From positions 1 to 64,000 of the forward strand of contig MNCI01023951.1 in NCBI GenBank assembly GCA_015680685.1: a DNA stretch of 64,000 nucleotides. Direction: 5' to 3'. The stretch is from Gnetum montanum (taxonomy: Eukaryota > Streptophyta > Gnetopsida > Gnetales > Gnetaceae). Below, in pieces: positions 23,253-33,004 of this stretch (its first letter is position 1; each line of letters starts with the position of its first letter). The notes beneath the pieces are model-generated. The model did no database searches, was not told the DNA's origin, and was given only the letters and a program-made list of their open reading frames with translations. The translations under genes and the position numbers were made by a program.

Positions 23253-25068
23253 TGAAACACCCTAAAATTTTTGGATCCTCCTTCTTCATTAGAGTCTTAG
23301 AATTGAAGCAAAGAATTTCCGCAAGTGTGACGTCATGACCAATTTGGCAGGAAATGGATGCTCTTAGTTTTAGACTATCTAGTTTGGCAAGTTTTCTACA
23401 TCCAGTGTTGACAGGCTCAACGGACTCTCTAGCCTACCCACCTGGACAATTCATCCGGTTGACAGTTTACTCAGAAACCACATGTGGAGTTGTCGGTGGT
23501 GCTTAGGATGGGCAAAACAGTTTGGAAAGTTTTCTAGTCAAGAATTTTTCTATGCTACGCTATGCTATGTAGCGTAGCAAACCTCAAAAGACAGTCACTT
23601 AGATAGTCAACTTTGAACTATTGCAAGACAAAGTGCTATACTATGCTATGCTACACAGTGTAGCAAAGAAAGACAATAGGGCCTAGCTTACTTAGTGATT
23701 CCAATTGCACTCGGTAAGCAGCTCCGGCCTTTAAAACCAATTACCTCGCTCGACTCCAAGTTCTTCAGCAAAGCTTCTCTTGCTATAAAAGTAGTAGATT
23801 AAGTAAAAAGTAGGCTATGTTGGCTGCTACAATATGCTACACTACATAGTGTAGCATAGCATATTAATTATGCAAGAACTACAAAATGCATCTCACAATA
23901 TAGGATCAGCAAATGCAAAGGCTTCACATTGCAAGGAGCAAAGGTTGCAAATCATCAGCATTATCACAATTAAGGCTAGCTGCTACGCTATGTTATGCTA
24001 TGTAGCATAGCATAGCATAGAAAACATGTAGAACCAATTGAAACACTTCAAAGGCTTCCAGCATGTGCAATTAACTCTAACGCGAAGTTCTTCTTCAAAT
24101 TGGTGGCTACGCTACGCTACACTACGTATCATAGCACAGTGTAGCAAGTAGCTATGCTACGCCAACATACTATGCCCCATAGCTTAGCACAGCGTAGTAG
24201 GTGGCTATGCTACATCAATGTGTTTCACTCCTTGTCTGTGCCATTAGTACACATCTCGAGTTCTGACAACGTAATTGCAGTGTGGCAAGCTCATCAATTA
24301 GATTTGCATGTCCATGAAACACGGACGCATCAACATCTTGTGGGTCTAGGACATGTGTCATCTAGGCCTCATTCCATGCAACCTCTTGGAACTATAAATA
24401 CCCTGATGAGCAATGTTCAAAGGGTTGACAAATCGATTGGCAGGTTGGCAAATTCGAAGATTGGAAAATTTAAGTAGTGGTTGGAAAGTTGGAAATTTTA
24501 AGGGTTGTTAGCAAATTTTTTTTCAAGTAGGAAAATTAAAGAGTTTGGAAAAATTTGTGTTGGTTGAAAACATTGGCAAACTTGAGTAGCTACCAAAATT
24601 CTGTTGGTGGTTGGCAAAACAAACCCTTTCTGTTCCAGCTAACCTAGTTGGCTTTGTAGCATTTTTGCATTATTGACTCTTTAGTCCATGTTCAAGTGCA
24701 TTATTGGCTTGCCTTGAACATCCTGGTTACTTTTTGGATCTCTGTTCTTCCTAGTGTTGTGAAATCGATTGTATCCACCTTGGCAAAGTAAAGTTGTGAT
24801 CTTGAAGCAGTGCATTTCTTAACTCTGGTTTGCTTTATTTTCCTGCTTGTTATTGCATTTCACATCATTTTTGCTTTCTTGAATTTAATAATTATTATTC
24901 TATGTATAAGTCTTCTTTTTAAGTCAAAAATTTGCAAAATGTTTAGAGACACCAACTAAGTCCATGTCTGATTGACCAGATCATTTAGGGCATCCTGGAT
25001 CTAGGGTTAAGACTGTCCAACTAACGACCTATTGGTGTTTCCAGAAGCCAAATTTTTTGGTTACTATA
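23253..25068 (+). mobile_element. Element M: 5' LTR
   Basis: 1816 bp, beginning TGAAACACCCTAAAATTTTT and ending GGTTACTATA (terminal CA decayed to TA). It aligns along its length with 52804-54595. It contains several inverted repeats of the type TGCTACGCTA/TAGCGTAGCA (23553-23579, near 23845, 23985-24020, 24108-24150) and a TATA box at 24392. Confidence 0.9.
24392..24403 (+). promoter_or_regulatory. TATA box of element M 5' LTR
   Basis: CTATAAATACCC followed by TGATGAGCAATG. The 3' LTR has the same arrangement at 53880. About 45 bp upstream the 3' LTR has an intact CACGTG (53840-53845); here it has decayed to CATGTG. Confidence 0.7.
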
Positions 25069-25074
25069 GTTTTC

Positions 25075-25093
25075 TGGTGCTAGAAGGAGGGCC
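25075..25093 (+). other. Primer-binding site, element M
   Basis: TGGTGCTAGAAGGAGGGCC, six bases after the LTR. It is one substitution away from the PBS of element Y. Confidence 0.8.
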
Positions 25094-25109
25094 TTTTGGT
25101 ACCCTTTCC

Positions 25110-25430
25110 ATGTTTTACGGTAATCTTGTATGCATTCTGTACCTTGACACATACTAGCATAAACTTGACACATTTTTGCAGTTGTTTACACATCGTGTGG
25201 TATAGAGTAGTTACTTCGATGGTTTCTTCAGAATCTTGCCAGACATAAAGCCTCTGATCGCCATTTGATCCCTTGGTTTCACAATAGTCTTGCATTCTTT
25301 TTGTACCTCAATATGCACTAGCATAAAATTTACACCCTTTTGTGGTTGTTTACACACTGTGTGGTGCAAATCGATCACTTCGATGACTCTTCTAGAACCC
25401 TGTAGGACATAAAGCCTTAGATCACTACTA
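25110..25430 (+). repeat. Leader of element M with a tandem duplication of about 165 bp
   Basis: Two diverged copies: landmarks such as TAGCATAAA, TACACATCGTGTGG/TACACACTGTGTGG and CATAAAGCC recur about 163-166 bp apart. It lies in the untranslated leader between PBS and gag. Confidence 0.75.
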
Positions 25431-25568
25431 GGTCTGCTTCTTTTCCTTGTTTGTGAATATTTTAGCCTTACAAGAATGAATTCCTTAACTACCACTATTT
25501 CTACCTCTAACCTCCAGGTTCCCTTCACCGTTCAAGGCATCATAGGTGCTAAGTAGTCACCCAACCCA

Positions 25569-27480
25569 ATGCTAGGGCCATGTCGATTCCTCAAGATCCA
25601 AAATCAAGGACCTATGGGCTTGGCTCAAAAACATGAGTGGGATAACTTTCTCTACGCAAAGGTGCATTTAAACCTTCCCTTAGATGAACAAGAGCTCGAA
25701 GAGAAATGTAGCTTCGAGTTCACCTACTGCAATGGGAAGGAGTTTGTTCCCACCCCTAGCATTTCCATCCCTTTGTTACAAACAAACCAATGGCTTCCAA
25801 ACCAGCTGATCTAGTTGACTAGGCTCGGGGAGTCATAAGACACAACATCTCATCATGAAGAGGCTTTCTAAGATGGATAGGAGGAACTAGATTCCCAATC
25901 CGACAAGGGAGGTCAAACCAACCCTACCACCATCACTTCTACCTAGTCTTTCTAGATCAACCCGTTGTCTATCACCACTCCCTTTAGGATCACGACTACA
26001 CCATCGCAACCTATGATTCCACCTGTAATGGATAGCCATACCACACCCTTGGTGTATCAACATGCCCATATCCTTGTCTCAACCTCAATTGCTATTCCTC
26101 CCCAAACTGTTCATCAATCCTTTTTTTCTTTACAACACGCACCAACCACAGCTACCCTGCCTTACATTCACACCGTACCTACCTTGAAGTCGTATGTAGC
26201 TTCTGCTTCCATTCCTATGTTTACACCCATCCCACTATCAGCAGCAAGCCCAAGCCTATCCACATGGTGGATCCCATTCACTTCTCTTCCTACTACACTA
26301 CCATCGCAGATGTCTCACTACACTCGTCATCAAACCTACTAAGCCCCGCAAATAGTACAACCCTATGTGGGACTATGGTCGGTTCCACCAGTAACAAAAG
26401 TGGTCTGTCCTATAGCTCAACCCGTGGCTGCTGCTCCAACACCACCACCTACTAGGTGGTGGATGATGCAAGTAGCACCTCTCATAGGGGACATCCCAAC
26501 GGCACTGCCAATGGGCCACGTTGTTGCCTCTATCACCCCATAGTTGGGAGCTACTCTAGTAGTTCCCCAACTGTCTACATCATCTCTGAGTCTAGATCAA
26601 GCATTCCAGCTTATCCAAACCCTCACTAAGGAAATAAAATGCCTCAAGGCTATCGAGTCTGATATGGTACAAGTCATGGACTTTTACCATGATGATCCCA
26701 TTTGCCCAGCAATCCTTGCATTAACGTTACCCCCAGGGATGTCACTCCTCCACTTCATGAAATAAAATAGGGAGGGAGATCCTAATGCACATCTTTTTAT
26801 ATTTAGGTCTGAGTCCCTTTTGCTACAACAATGAACACATATGATTATCCATGTCTTTGTCATGTATCTAACTAGAAAATCTTTGGATCGGTACTGTGCA
26901 TTGCCACACTCCTCCATATCAACTCTAGAGGAGTTATTGACCCAGTTTGTGATGCATTTCAAGTAGAACTTGAGACAAGAATTCACACTAGATAAGCTAA
27001 TGAGTGTGAATTAGGATCCTCTAGAACTAGTCTAGAAGTTCATCCAACATTGGAGCATGAACCTTAATGAGATCCGCGAGCCTATTGCGGAGGCCCATTT
27101 GATGACCATTTTTAAGGGTGCAGTGAATGACTTCATCAAGTCTAAACTGTACTATCTCACTCCCTGCACTCTTAGTTAGGCTTTCACTCAAACTAAGAGT
27201 ATATAAGATGTGGCTGAGGCAAGCAAAGACCTGGCCTACATCACATACAAGATCACCTTCACAAAGAAGGACAAAGACAAGGGTAAGGCTGCAACAACCA
27301 CAGTAGCTACTGTGGCCAACAAGGCTAAACCCAAGAAAAGTAACAAGAATAACAAAAAAATGGCCACACCTGCAACTAACCCCATGCCCAAGTAGGGCGA
27401 CACACCTCAACCTTCCACATCTACACTTGAGGCATCTACACCACCCAAACCAAAATTTGCGTGTAAAGACCACTCAAAGT
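25569..27480 (+). pseudogene. gag: Element M: Gag, decayed
   Basis: Gag can be followed from MLGPCRFLKIQNQGP. The N-terminal block has EWDNFLYAKVHLNLPLDEQE and ends ISIPLLQTNQWLPNQL. A Pro/Thr-rich section lies at 25920-26540. The capsid core is at 26544-27200: LIQTLTKEIKCLKAIE, VQVMDFYHDDPI, then downstream SKLYYLTP. A Lys-rich segment (KKDKDKGK, KPKKSNKNNKK) at 27265-27360 could bind RNA or act as a nuclear signal. In-frame TAG codons and frameshifts break it. The order and length match Y and O. Confidence 0.8.
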
Positions 27481-28817
27481 ATACCCCGCTACCTGTCAAG
27501 CCCTCAGATCTTCTGAAGCAGTTACTGGTAGTGGGGTACATCCAACATAAGCGGATCTTGAAAGAGAGAGTTAGGAAACATCAGCGGTATTGTGAGCCCC
27601 TTAGGAACCCCTTCTTGGCCTTGCCCAATGAGCCCCCATTCCCTAAGGGTTTTTGGTTAGAGTGGTTCTATGACTACCACCAATAGTGTGGTCACAACAT
27701 AGATTACTGTATGACGTTGAAGGATGACATCCAAAGGATGATTGATCAAGGAAAACTAGTGCTAGATGAAAGTAACCCAGTACGCCCTGACAATTAATCC
27801 CTACACGTCTACAAATATCTCCTTAATGCCAACAATGTCAGCTACATTATCAACACCATCGATGTTGATAGTAATCCTAAACTTCCCCAGTAGCCGTTTA
27901 TGATTGTGTGCCTCAGTGTAGTGCACCAGTACCACCAGCAGCTAATAAAAGCTCATAATAGTCGTTTATCTTTAGATTCCCTCCCTAGGCATCTACCCCT
28001 ACACCACCTATTAGAAAAAATGCACCATCATGTGCACTGACACCATTAGCTCCATTCATTATCAGGGGACCGAGTCATTCAATAGTCCTTGCCTCATACA
28101 AGACAACTTCATAGCCTTCTCATCCTAAGAAATGAGAAGTGCATTTCACAGGTGACACGTCAAGGGAAACTACCACCCCAGGTACTTCCAAGACTATGCC
28201 TTCAACCCCTGCATCTACGTCCTTGTTGCCTAAAGGAAACATTCCTATGCCCATGCATTCTTCGCCACCTTGCCCAAAAAGGTCTAAACCCAAACCCGAG
28301 ACTATCCCTCCTCAGGAAATTCATCTCTTGGAACAAATAGAAGAGGAAAAGGGTATTAAATAGGATGGTGGCCAAGACCATTTGAAAGCTCTCACTCAGG
28401 TCAAAAAGGATCTGAAATAGAAAAACACTACGCTGAGCCTATATGAACTGATCATGACATCTACTGCACATTGTGAGGCTTTGGTCCACATATTAATGGT
28501 AAGTCTGATTGATGAGAACATGCCAGCGGAAGAAAAAGAAATCCACTCAATCATGCCTCCTTCTGCGCCTATAGAACCTCAGCCATCCCAACTAAATTTT
28601 AGTGATAGTTCCATTAGGAAAGACCCTGAAAACGGTCAGGTGACTACAACACCCCTGTTCATTAAAATTTTGGTTGGCCAACATAAGATTTGAAGGGTAC
28701 ATGTTGATGATGGGGTTGCTACAAATGTCATCCCTTTTCCTATCATGGATAAGCTAGATTTGATCGACCAGATCAGACCCACAACAATGTCATGCTTAAA
28801 GTCATTCAATGGGACAC
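27481..28817 (+). pseudogene. Element M: Gag-PR linker and N-terminal protease, interrupted by Y
   Basis: The frame continues after Gag with YTPLPVKPSDLLKQLL. A knuckle-like DYHQ..GHNIDYCMTLK segment near 27670-27720 follows. A Pro-rich linker leads to protease (LYELIMTSTAHCEALVHI, 28440-28500). The active-site area near 28700 reads VHVDDGVATNVIPFP, so here the catalytic DDG is retained. The frame stops at LKSFNG (about 28812), where element Y is inserted, and resumes at 41071. A TGA precedes the VHVDDG segment. Confidence 0.8.
28813..28817 (+). repeat. Target-site duplication GACAC of element Y (left copy)
   Basis: GACAC precedes the Y terminus at 28818 and is repeated right after its other end at 41071-41075. 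It divides the protease codons of M. Confidence 0.9.
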
Positions 28818-30114
28818 TGTTCTGACCGAAATCGTTGGTGCAAGGCTGAAATGTAACGAACACTGAAAGAGATGTGGACAAGCACAGTCGACCCTGCCTC
28901 CGCTTGAGGGTAAGCTGGAAAGGACGAAGCCAGAGTGCCTTGGATGGTCCGCACGCGGATCAAACAAGGACTTCCCCGAGCGCCGCTGAAGTGTTATACG
29001 CTGGGTTATACGTAAACAGGGCGTAAGCAATGAATCAGGCATGCACGGTGTATGTATGACGGGCGTAAACGGAATGGGGTGTGAACAGCGTAAACAGAAA
29101 TGAACACAGCGTAAGCGTACGGGCGTGACAGCGTAAACAGTGTGAATGGATGTAGGGCATAAGCAGGCAGACGGCGTGAACAGTGGGCGTATACGAACGG
29201 AGACGGAGCGAAAATGCAAGCGGGCGTGAACGAAGGGTGGGCCAAATTGACGTAAAACTAAAAAAGAACTCACAGCGAGCGTAAACAGTGGTCGTCTTCG
29301 GACACAAACCGAGCGCGGAGCGCGAACGTAAACAGGCGTAAACAAAGCGCGGACCAAATTAACATAAAACTGTAAAAGAACTTGCAGCAAGTGTAAACAA
29401 TAGATTATGGAATTAAAGTTTTGTGCACCGGTCTAACGCAGTTGTGTGGGGATACAAGGCAGACGTAAAGCCCCGGTGAACGGAAGGATGCAGCTGGCGG
29501 ACACGGTAGGCGAAGCGTGAACTGTGCTCAGCGTGCAGGGGTTTCCAGCGTAAGCGTAAGCGTATGAGGGTTTCAGCAGCGTAATTGCTCTGGGTCGGCT
29601 CTGGTAAATTTCTGCGGACCCTGTAAATGTGGAAAACTGGGCTATTTATAGGGGTAGGGTTATCGGGAAAAGCGGACGGGGGGACACGTGGCGTATAGAC
29701 CGGGCGTTACAATTTAGAAACACGATATACGCCGGGCGTATATCTTATACATCAGGCCGGTGGATACGCTGGGCGTATACGCCGAGCATATACGCTGGGC
29801 GTAGACAGATAGATGCTAGCGTATACGCTGGGGCGTATACGCTGGTGAATGTTGGGCGTATACGTTGGCGTGTACGCCAAAGGATTTCCACTTGCTTTAA
29901 TCCTTGCTCTTCGGTGTAATCTTCATGTTGCCATTGGAAATCCTGTCGTCGAGCGTCTCTGCCGTACCTGGGCGTGTGCGCTAAAGAGCTGGGCGTACAC
30001 GCTGGGCGTAGATGCTGGGCGTGAACGCTGGGCATAGATGCTGGGAGTGAACGCTGGGCGTAAACGCTGGGTGTACATGCTGGCACAACACTTAAAGATT
30101 TTTGTGGTGTTTCA
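28818..30114 (-). mobile_element. Element Y: 3' LTR
   Basis: 1297 bp. In sense orientation it begins TGAAACACCACAAAAATC (30114) and ends CGGTCAGAACA (28818). It is filled with short inverted repeats of the type GCGTATACGC/GCGTAAACGC, densest at 29720-29870 and 29960-30080. A TATA box (CCCTATAAATAGC) lies at 29641-29655 and a G-box CACGTG at 29685-29690. Confidence 0.92.
29641..29690 (-). promoter_or_regulatory. Core promoter of Y LTR: G-box and TATA
   Basis: On the minus strand GCCACGTGTCC is followed about 35 bp later by CCCTATAAATAGCC. The same pair occurs in the other LTR (40551-40600). A related pair occurs in M's 3' LTR (CACGTG at 53840, TATA at 53880). CACGTG is a bZIP/bHLH target in plants. 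Its role here is inferred. Confidence 0.6.
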
Positions 30115-30131
30115 TTGGCCCCTCTTTGTTG
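30115..30131 (-). other. Polypurine tract of element Y
   Basis: On the minus strand CAACAAAGAGGGGCCAA directly precedes the LTR tip TGAAACACC. M has the near-identical AACAAAGAGGGGCTAA at the same place (52787-52803). It primes plus-strand DNA synthesis. Confidence 0.9.
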
Positions 30132-30228
30132 ACGCTTGGAGGAATCGACCCGAGAAGCGTCGACAAAGAAGCACAAAACACCGCAAGCAACTCGATAAAA
30201 GCCTTGTTCCTTGCCACCTGGCCAGACC

Positions 30229-31083
30229 TCATCGAACCGTGTTCAGTGGTAAATGGGATTGAAAGGGCGAGATTGGTAACTGGCAGGAGGGAGGGGATCG
30301 TGGGGATCGGTTGCTACCTGAGGGACCACGCTGGGAGAGTAGGGTGCTCAGGTGTGCAGTATGCCGGTCCTTGTCGATAGCCGTCTTTCGGCAAACTCGG
30401 AACTCAAGCGTGTGATGTGCGTCCTTTGGTGGAACGGTGCTCTTTGTGGTTTTTTCAGGAGAACCAGTTGTCACTGCCAAAGCCACGGGGTGATGTTTTG
30501 CATTCTTTGGAGGAACAGCTCCCTTCTTTGGGGAAACCGTTAGCGGAGAGCCAAAGCCATGCGATAGGATGTTTCTCGATTGCGTTTGACATGAGTACGT
30601 ATTTTTAAGACCAATTGCTTCCCACCTGGGGCTTATATGGGAATTGCCAAGGGTTTTTTTTTTTTTTTTTTTGAAATTTGTTCTTGTACTCATGCGCGAA
30701 TTTTGTGTTCTGTGTGTTTCGACTGCTGTAACGTTTCGCAGCGTGCAATGGTTTGGTAGACAGATAGTGGGTTTTCGGGGAATGGGAATGTGCAGGTTAA
30801 GGGTTCGATTTAGCCTTGCTAGGTGAACAAATGGACCTTGGCTCATCTTGCTACTTATGATGAAACGCAACTTCGTACGAGAACTCCTGGGCGTCATCCT
30901 GCAAAGACAACTCCAAAGAGACAAGAAAACCATGAGTGAATTAATGAGCTTAGATTTAGCCAGCTGCAAGTGAACCAAATTATTCGGGCGATTCTGAGTT
31001 TTGAATGTTGGAGTCGACGACGGGGGATGCGATGATTCTGATGGATGAATGTGGCTGTGGAATGAGGAGCCGAAGACGAACAC
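30229..31083 (-). CDS. Unidentified 284-codon open frame in the 3' region of element Y
   Basis: An uninterrupted minus-strand frame lies in sense with Y, between INT and the PPT. The product is rich in Ser, Pro, His, Lys and Arg, with no membrane segment or known domain that I recognise. Two related stretches (SPKKGAVPPKNAKHH and KTTKSTVPPKDAHHT) suggest an internal duplication. A run of six Lys comes from a 19-base poly(A) tract, read at 30654-30672 as poly(T). Codon use does not argue for a real protein. It could be a chance frame in moderately GC-rich DNA, or an accessory ORF such as those known after INT in some Tat elements. Confidence 0.3.
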   Translation of the reverse strand: MFVFGSSFHSHIHPSESSHPPSSTPTFKTQNRPNNLVHLQLAKSKLINSLMVFLSLWSCLCRMTPRSSRTKLRFIISSKMSQGPFVHLARLNRTLNLHIPIPRKPTICLPNHCTLRNVTAVETHRTQNSRMSTRTNFKKKKKKTLGNSHISPRWEAIGLKNTYSCQTQSRNILSHGFGSPLTVSPKKGAVPPKNAKHHPVALAVTTGSPEKTTKSTVPPKDAHHTLEFRVCRKTAIDKDRHTAHLSTLLSQRGPSGSNRSPRSPPSCQLPISPFQSHLPLNTVR

Positions 31084-31088
31084 ACCAG

Positions 31089-31355
31089 TTTATAGTCTTA
31101 GCGGACTACCATGGGTTAGTTTTGTGTCATAACCAGTTGGACATTGCCCGTTTAATGTCGTGGTGGACGTTACATTGCCAGTTTTAAGTCTTAGCGGACC
31201 CCGAAGAGGCGAGCTAGTTTATAGTCTTAGCAGACTCTGTGGTATTAGTTTATAGTCGTGATTCCAGGACTGTTCTGTGGTATCATTTTATAGTCATAAT
31301 CTAGGACTATTCTGTGGTATCAGTTTATAGTCATAATCCAGGACTATTCTGTGGT
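31089..31355 (-). repeat. Tandem array after INT in element Y, truncated by the assembly gap
   Basis: Units contain AGTTTATAGTC (sense GACTATAAACT). The last copies repeat at about 37 bp (AGTTTATAGTCATAATCCAGG) and run straight into the Ns at 31356. Earlier units at 31089-31230 are more diverged and carry TTTAATGTC or TTTTAAGTC. This corresponds to the array after INT in element M (50985-51420). Confidence 0.75.
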
Positions 31356-32174
31356 NNNNNNNNNNNNNNNNNNNNNNNNNNNNNNNNNNNNNNNNNNNNN
31401 NNNNNNNNNNNNNNNNNNNNNNNNNNNNNNNNNNNNNNNNNNNNNNNNNNNNNNNNNNNNNNNNNNNNNNNNNNNNNNNNNNNNNNNNNNNNNNNNNNNN
31501 NNNNNNNNNNNNNNNNNNNNNNNNNNNNNNNNNNNNNNNNNNNNNNNNNNNNNNNNNNNNNNNNNNNNNNNNNNNNNNNNNNNNNNNNNNNNNNNNNNNN
31601 NNNNNNNNNNNNNNNNNNNNNNNNNNNNNNNNNNNNNNNNNNNNNNNNNNNNNNNNNNNNNNNNNNNNNNNNNNNNNNNNNNNNNNNNNNNNNNNNNNNN
31701 NNNNNNNNNNNNNNNNNNNNNNNNNNNNNNNNNNNNNNNNNNNNNNNNNNNNNNNNNNNNNNNNNNNNNNNNNNNNNNNNNNNNNNNNNNNNNNNNNNNN
31801 NNNNNNNNNNNNNNNNNNNNNNNNNNNNNNNNNNNNNNNNNNNNNNNNNNNNNNNNNNNNNNNNNNNNNNNNNNNNNNNNNNNNNNNNNNNNNNNNNNNN
31901 NNNNNNNNNNNNNNNNNNNNNNNNNNNNNNNNNNNNNNNNNNNNNNNNNNNNNNNNNNNNNNNNNNNNNNNNNNNNNNNNNNNNNNNNNNNNNNNNNNNN
32001 NNNNNNNNNNNNNNNNNNNNNNNNNNNNNNNNNNNNNNNNNNNNNNNNNNNNNNNNNNNNNNNNNNNNNNNNNNNNNNNNNNNNNNNNNNNNNNNNNNNN
32101 NNNNNNNNNNNNNNNNNNNNNNNNNNNNNNNNNNNNNNNNNNNNNNNNNNNNNNNNNNNNNNNNNNNNNNNNNN
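31356..32174. other. Assembly gap, 819 Ns
   Basis: Unresolved bases. By comparison with M, the gap should hold the integrase catalytic core and C-terminus plus more of the tandem array. The array is a likely cause of the gap, and the true length may differ. Confidence 0.95.
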
Positions 32175-33004
32175 TCGTTTGGTGGAATGTGGATGAGATT
32201 ACCGTGTTTTTGGCATACACTACATGTTTTGACCTTGGACTGACAGTCGTGTTCCATGTGCGGCCAATAGTAGCCTAGGCGTCTTATTTTGGTTGCCATT
32301 GCCCTCAGTGCGATGTGTCCCCTGCATATTCCGTCGTGCACCTGTTCAACAATTGTTTGGGCCTCGATGCTGTTGACGCATGTTAGTAGTATGCCTTCGT
32401 AGGATCGGTAGCACAACGTATCCCCTATTAATGTGTATTGCTTAGAACGCTTGTGTACTGCATCCTTTTGCGCGTTGGTTAAATGTTGTAGCGTTTCACC
32501 TCGCAGAAGGTATTCTTTTACGTCATCGTACCATTCATTAGTGTGTGTTGTACTGACGGATGCAATTGGAGGTGCGTCGAGGGTGTTGGTTATGGGCTCG
32601 ACACAGCTGGTCATGGAGCTTGGTAGTGCATGAAACATGTCAAGGGATATGTTTAAAGCTAAGGTTGCTAAGGCGTCTGCAATGGTATTGTCGTTCCTAG
32701 GGATATGTTGGACGTCAACCTTTTCGAATTGTTTCAGTAGGTGCTTAGCCAAATCACAGTATGGTTGTAAGTGTTGTGCTTTACACGTATAGACATCTGT
32801 GACTTGGTTTACGACTAGTTGTGAAGCCCCTCTGACTACGAGCCGTGTAATGTCCGAGGCTAATGCGGCCACGAGACCTCTGAGGAGACCTTCATACTCT
32901 GCTATGTTGTTAGTACAATGAAAATTGAAGCGATAGGCGAAAGGCTTAATTTCTCTAGAGGGGTATGTGATTACAGCGGAAGCGCTTCCTCCTCAGGAGG
33001 TGGA
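32175..33004 (-). pseudogene. pol: Element Y: archaeal-type RNase H (aRNH) and integrase zinc finger
   Basis: The minus-strand frame continues from RT-RNase H. The second RNase H begins with an FD motif followed by an opal, where M has FDGALTMRGG, and a second opal shortly after. Then come ITYPSREIKPFAYRF, NNIAEYEGLLRGL (the conserved Glu region) and LVVRGASQLVVNQV (the Asp expected before S-Q-L is now Gly), and finally HIPRNDNTIADALATLA with the last catalytic Asp. A linker leads to the integrase zinc finger, with His in HDGICRGHIA and the CSVCQKHGN pair near 32190-32350. The catalytic core falls in the gap. Two RNase H domains in tandem are characteristic of Tat elements. Confidence 0.85.

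Noticed and set aside
28806-29390. Long open frames in the Y LTRs (also at 39695-40300, 29745-30176 and 40642-41034)
   Set aside because: They arise from CpG-rich GCGTATACGC-type repeats with few stops in several frames at once, differ between the two LTRs, and show no domain.
30654-30672. Poly(T) tract that might be a retroposon tail
   Set aside because: It is only 19 bases, lies within the 3' region of Y, and has no flanking duplication or SINE/LINE-like sequence that I can see.
31294-32243. Several 280-310 codon open frames on both strands
   Set aside because: They consist almost entirely of undetermined residues from the 819-base run of Ns.
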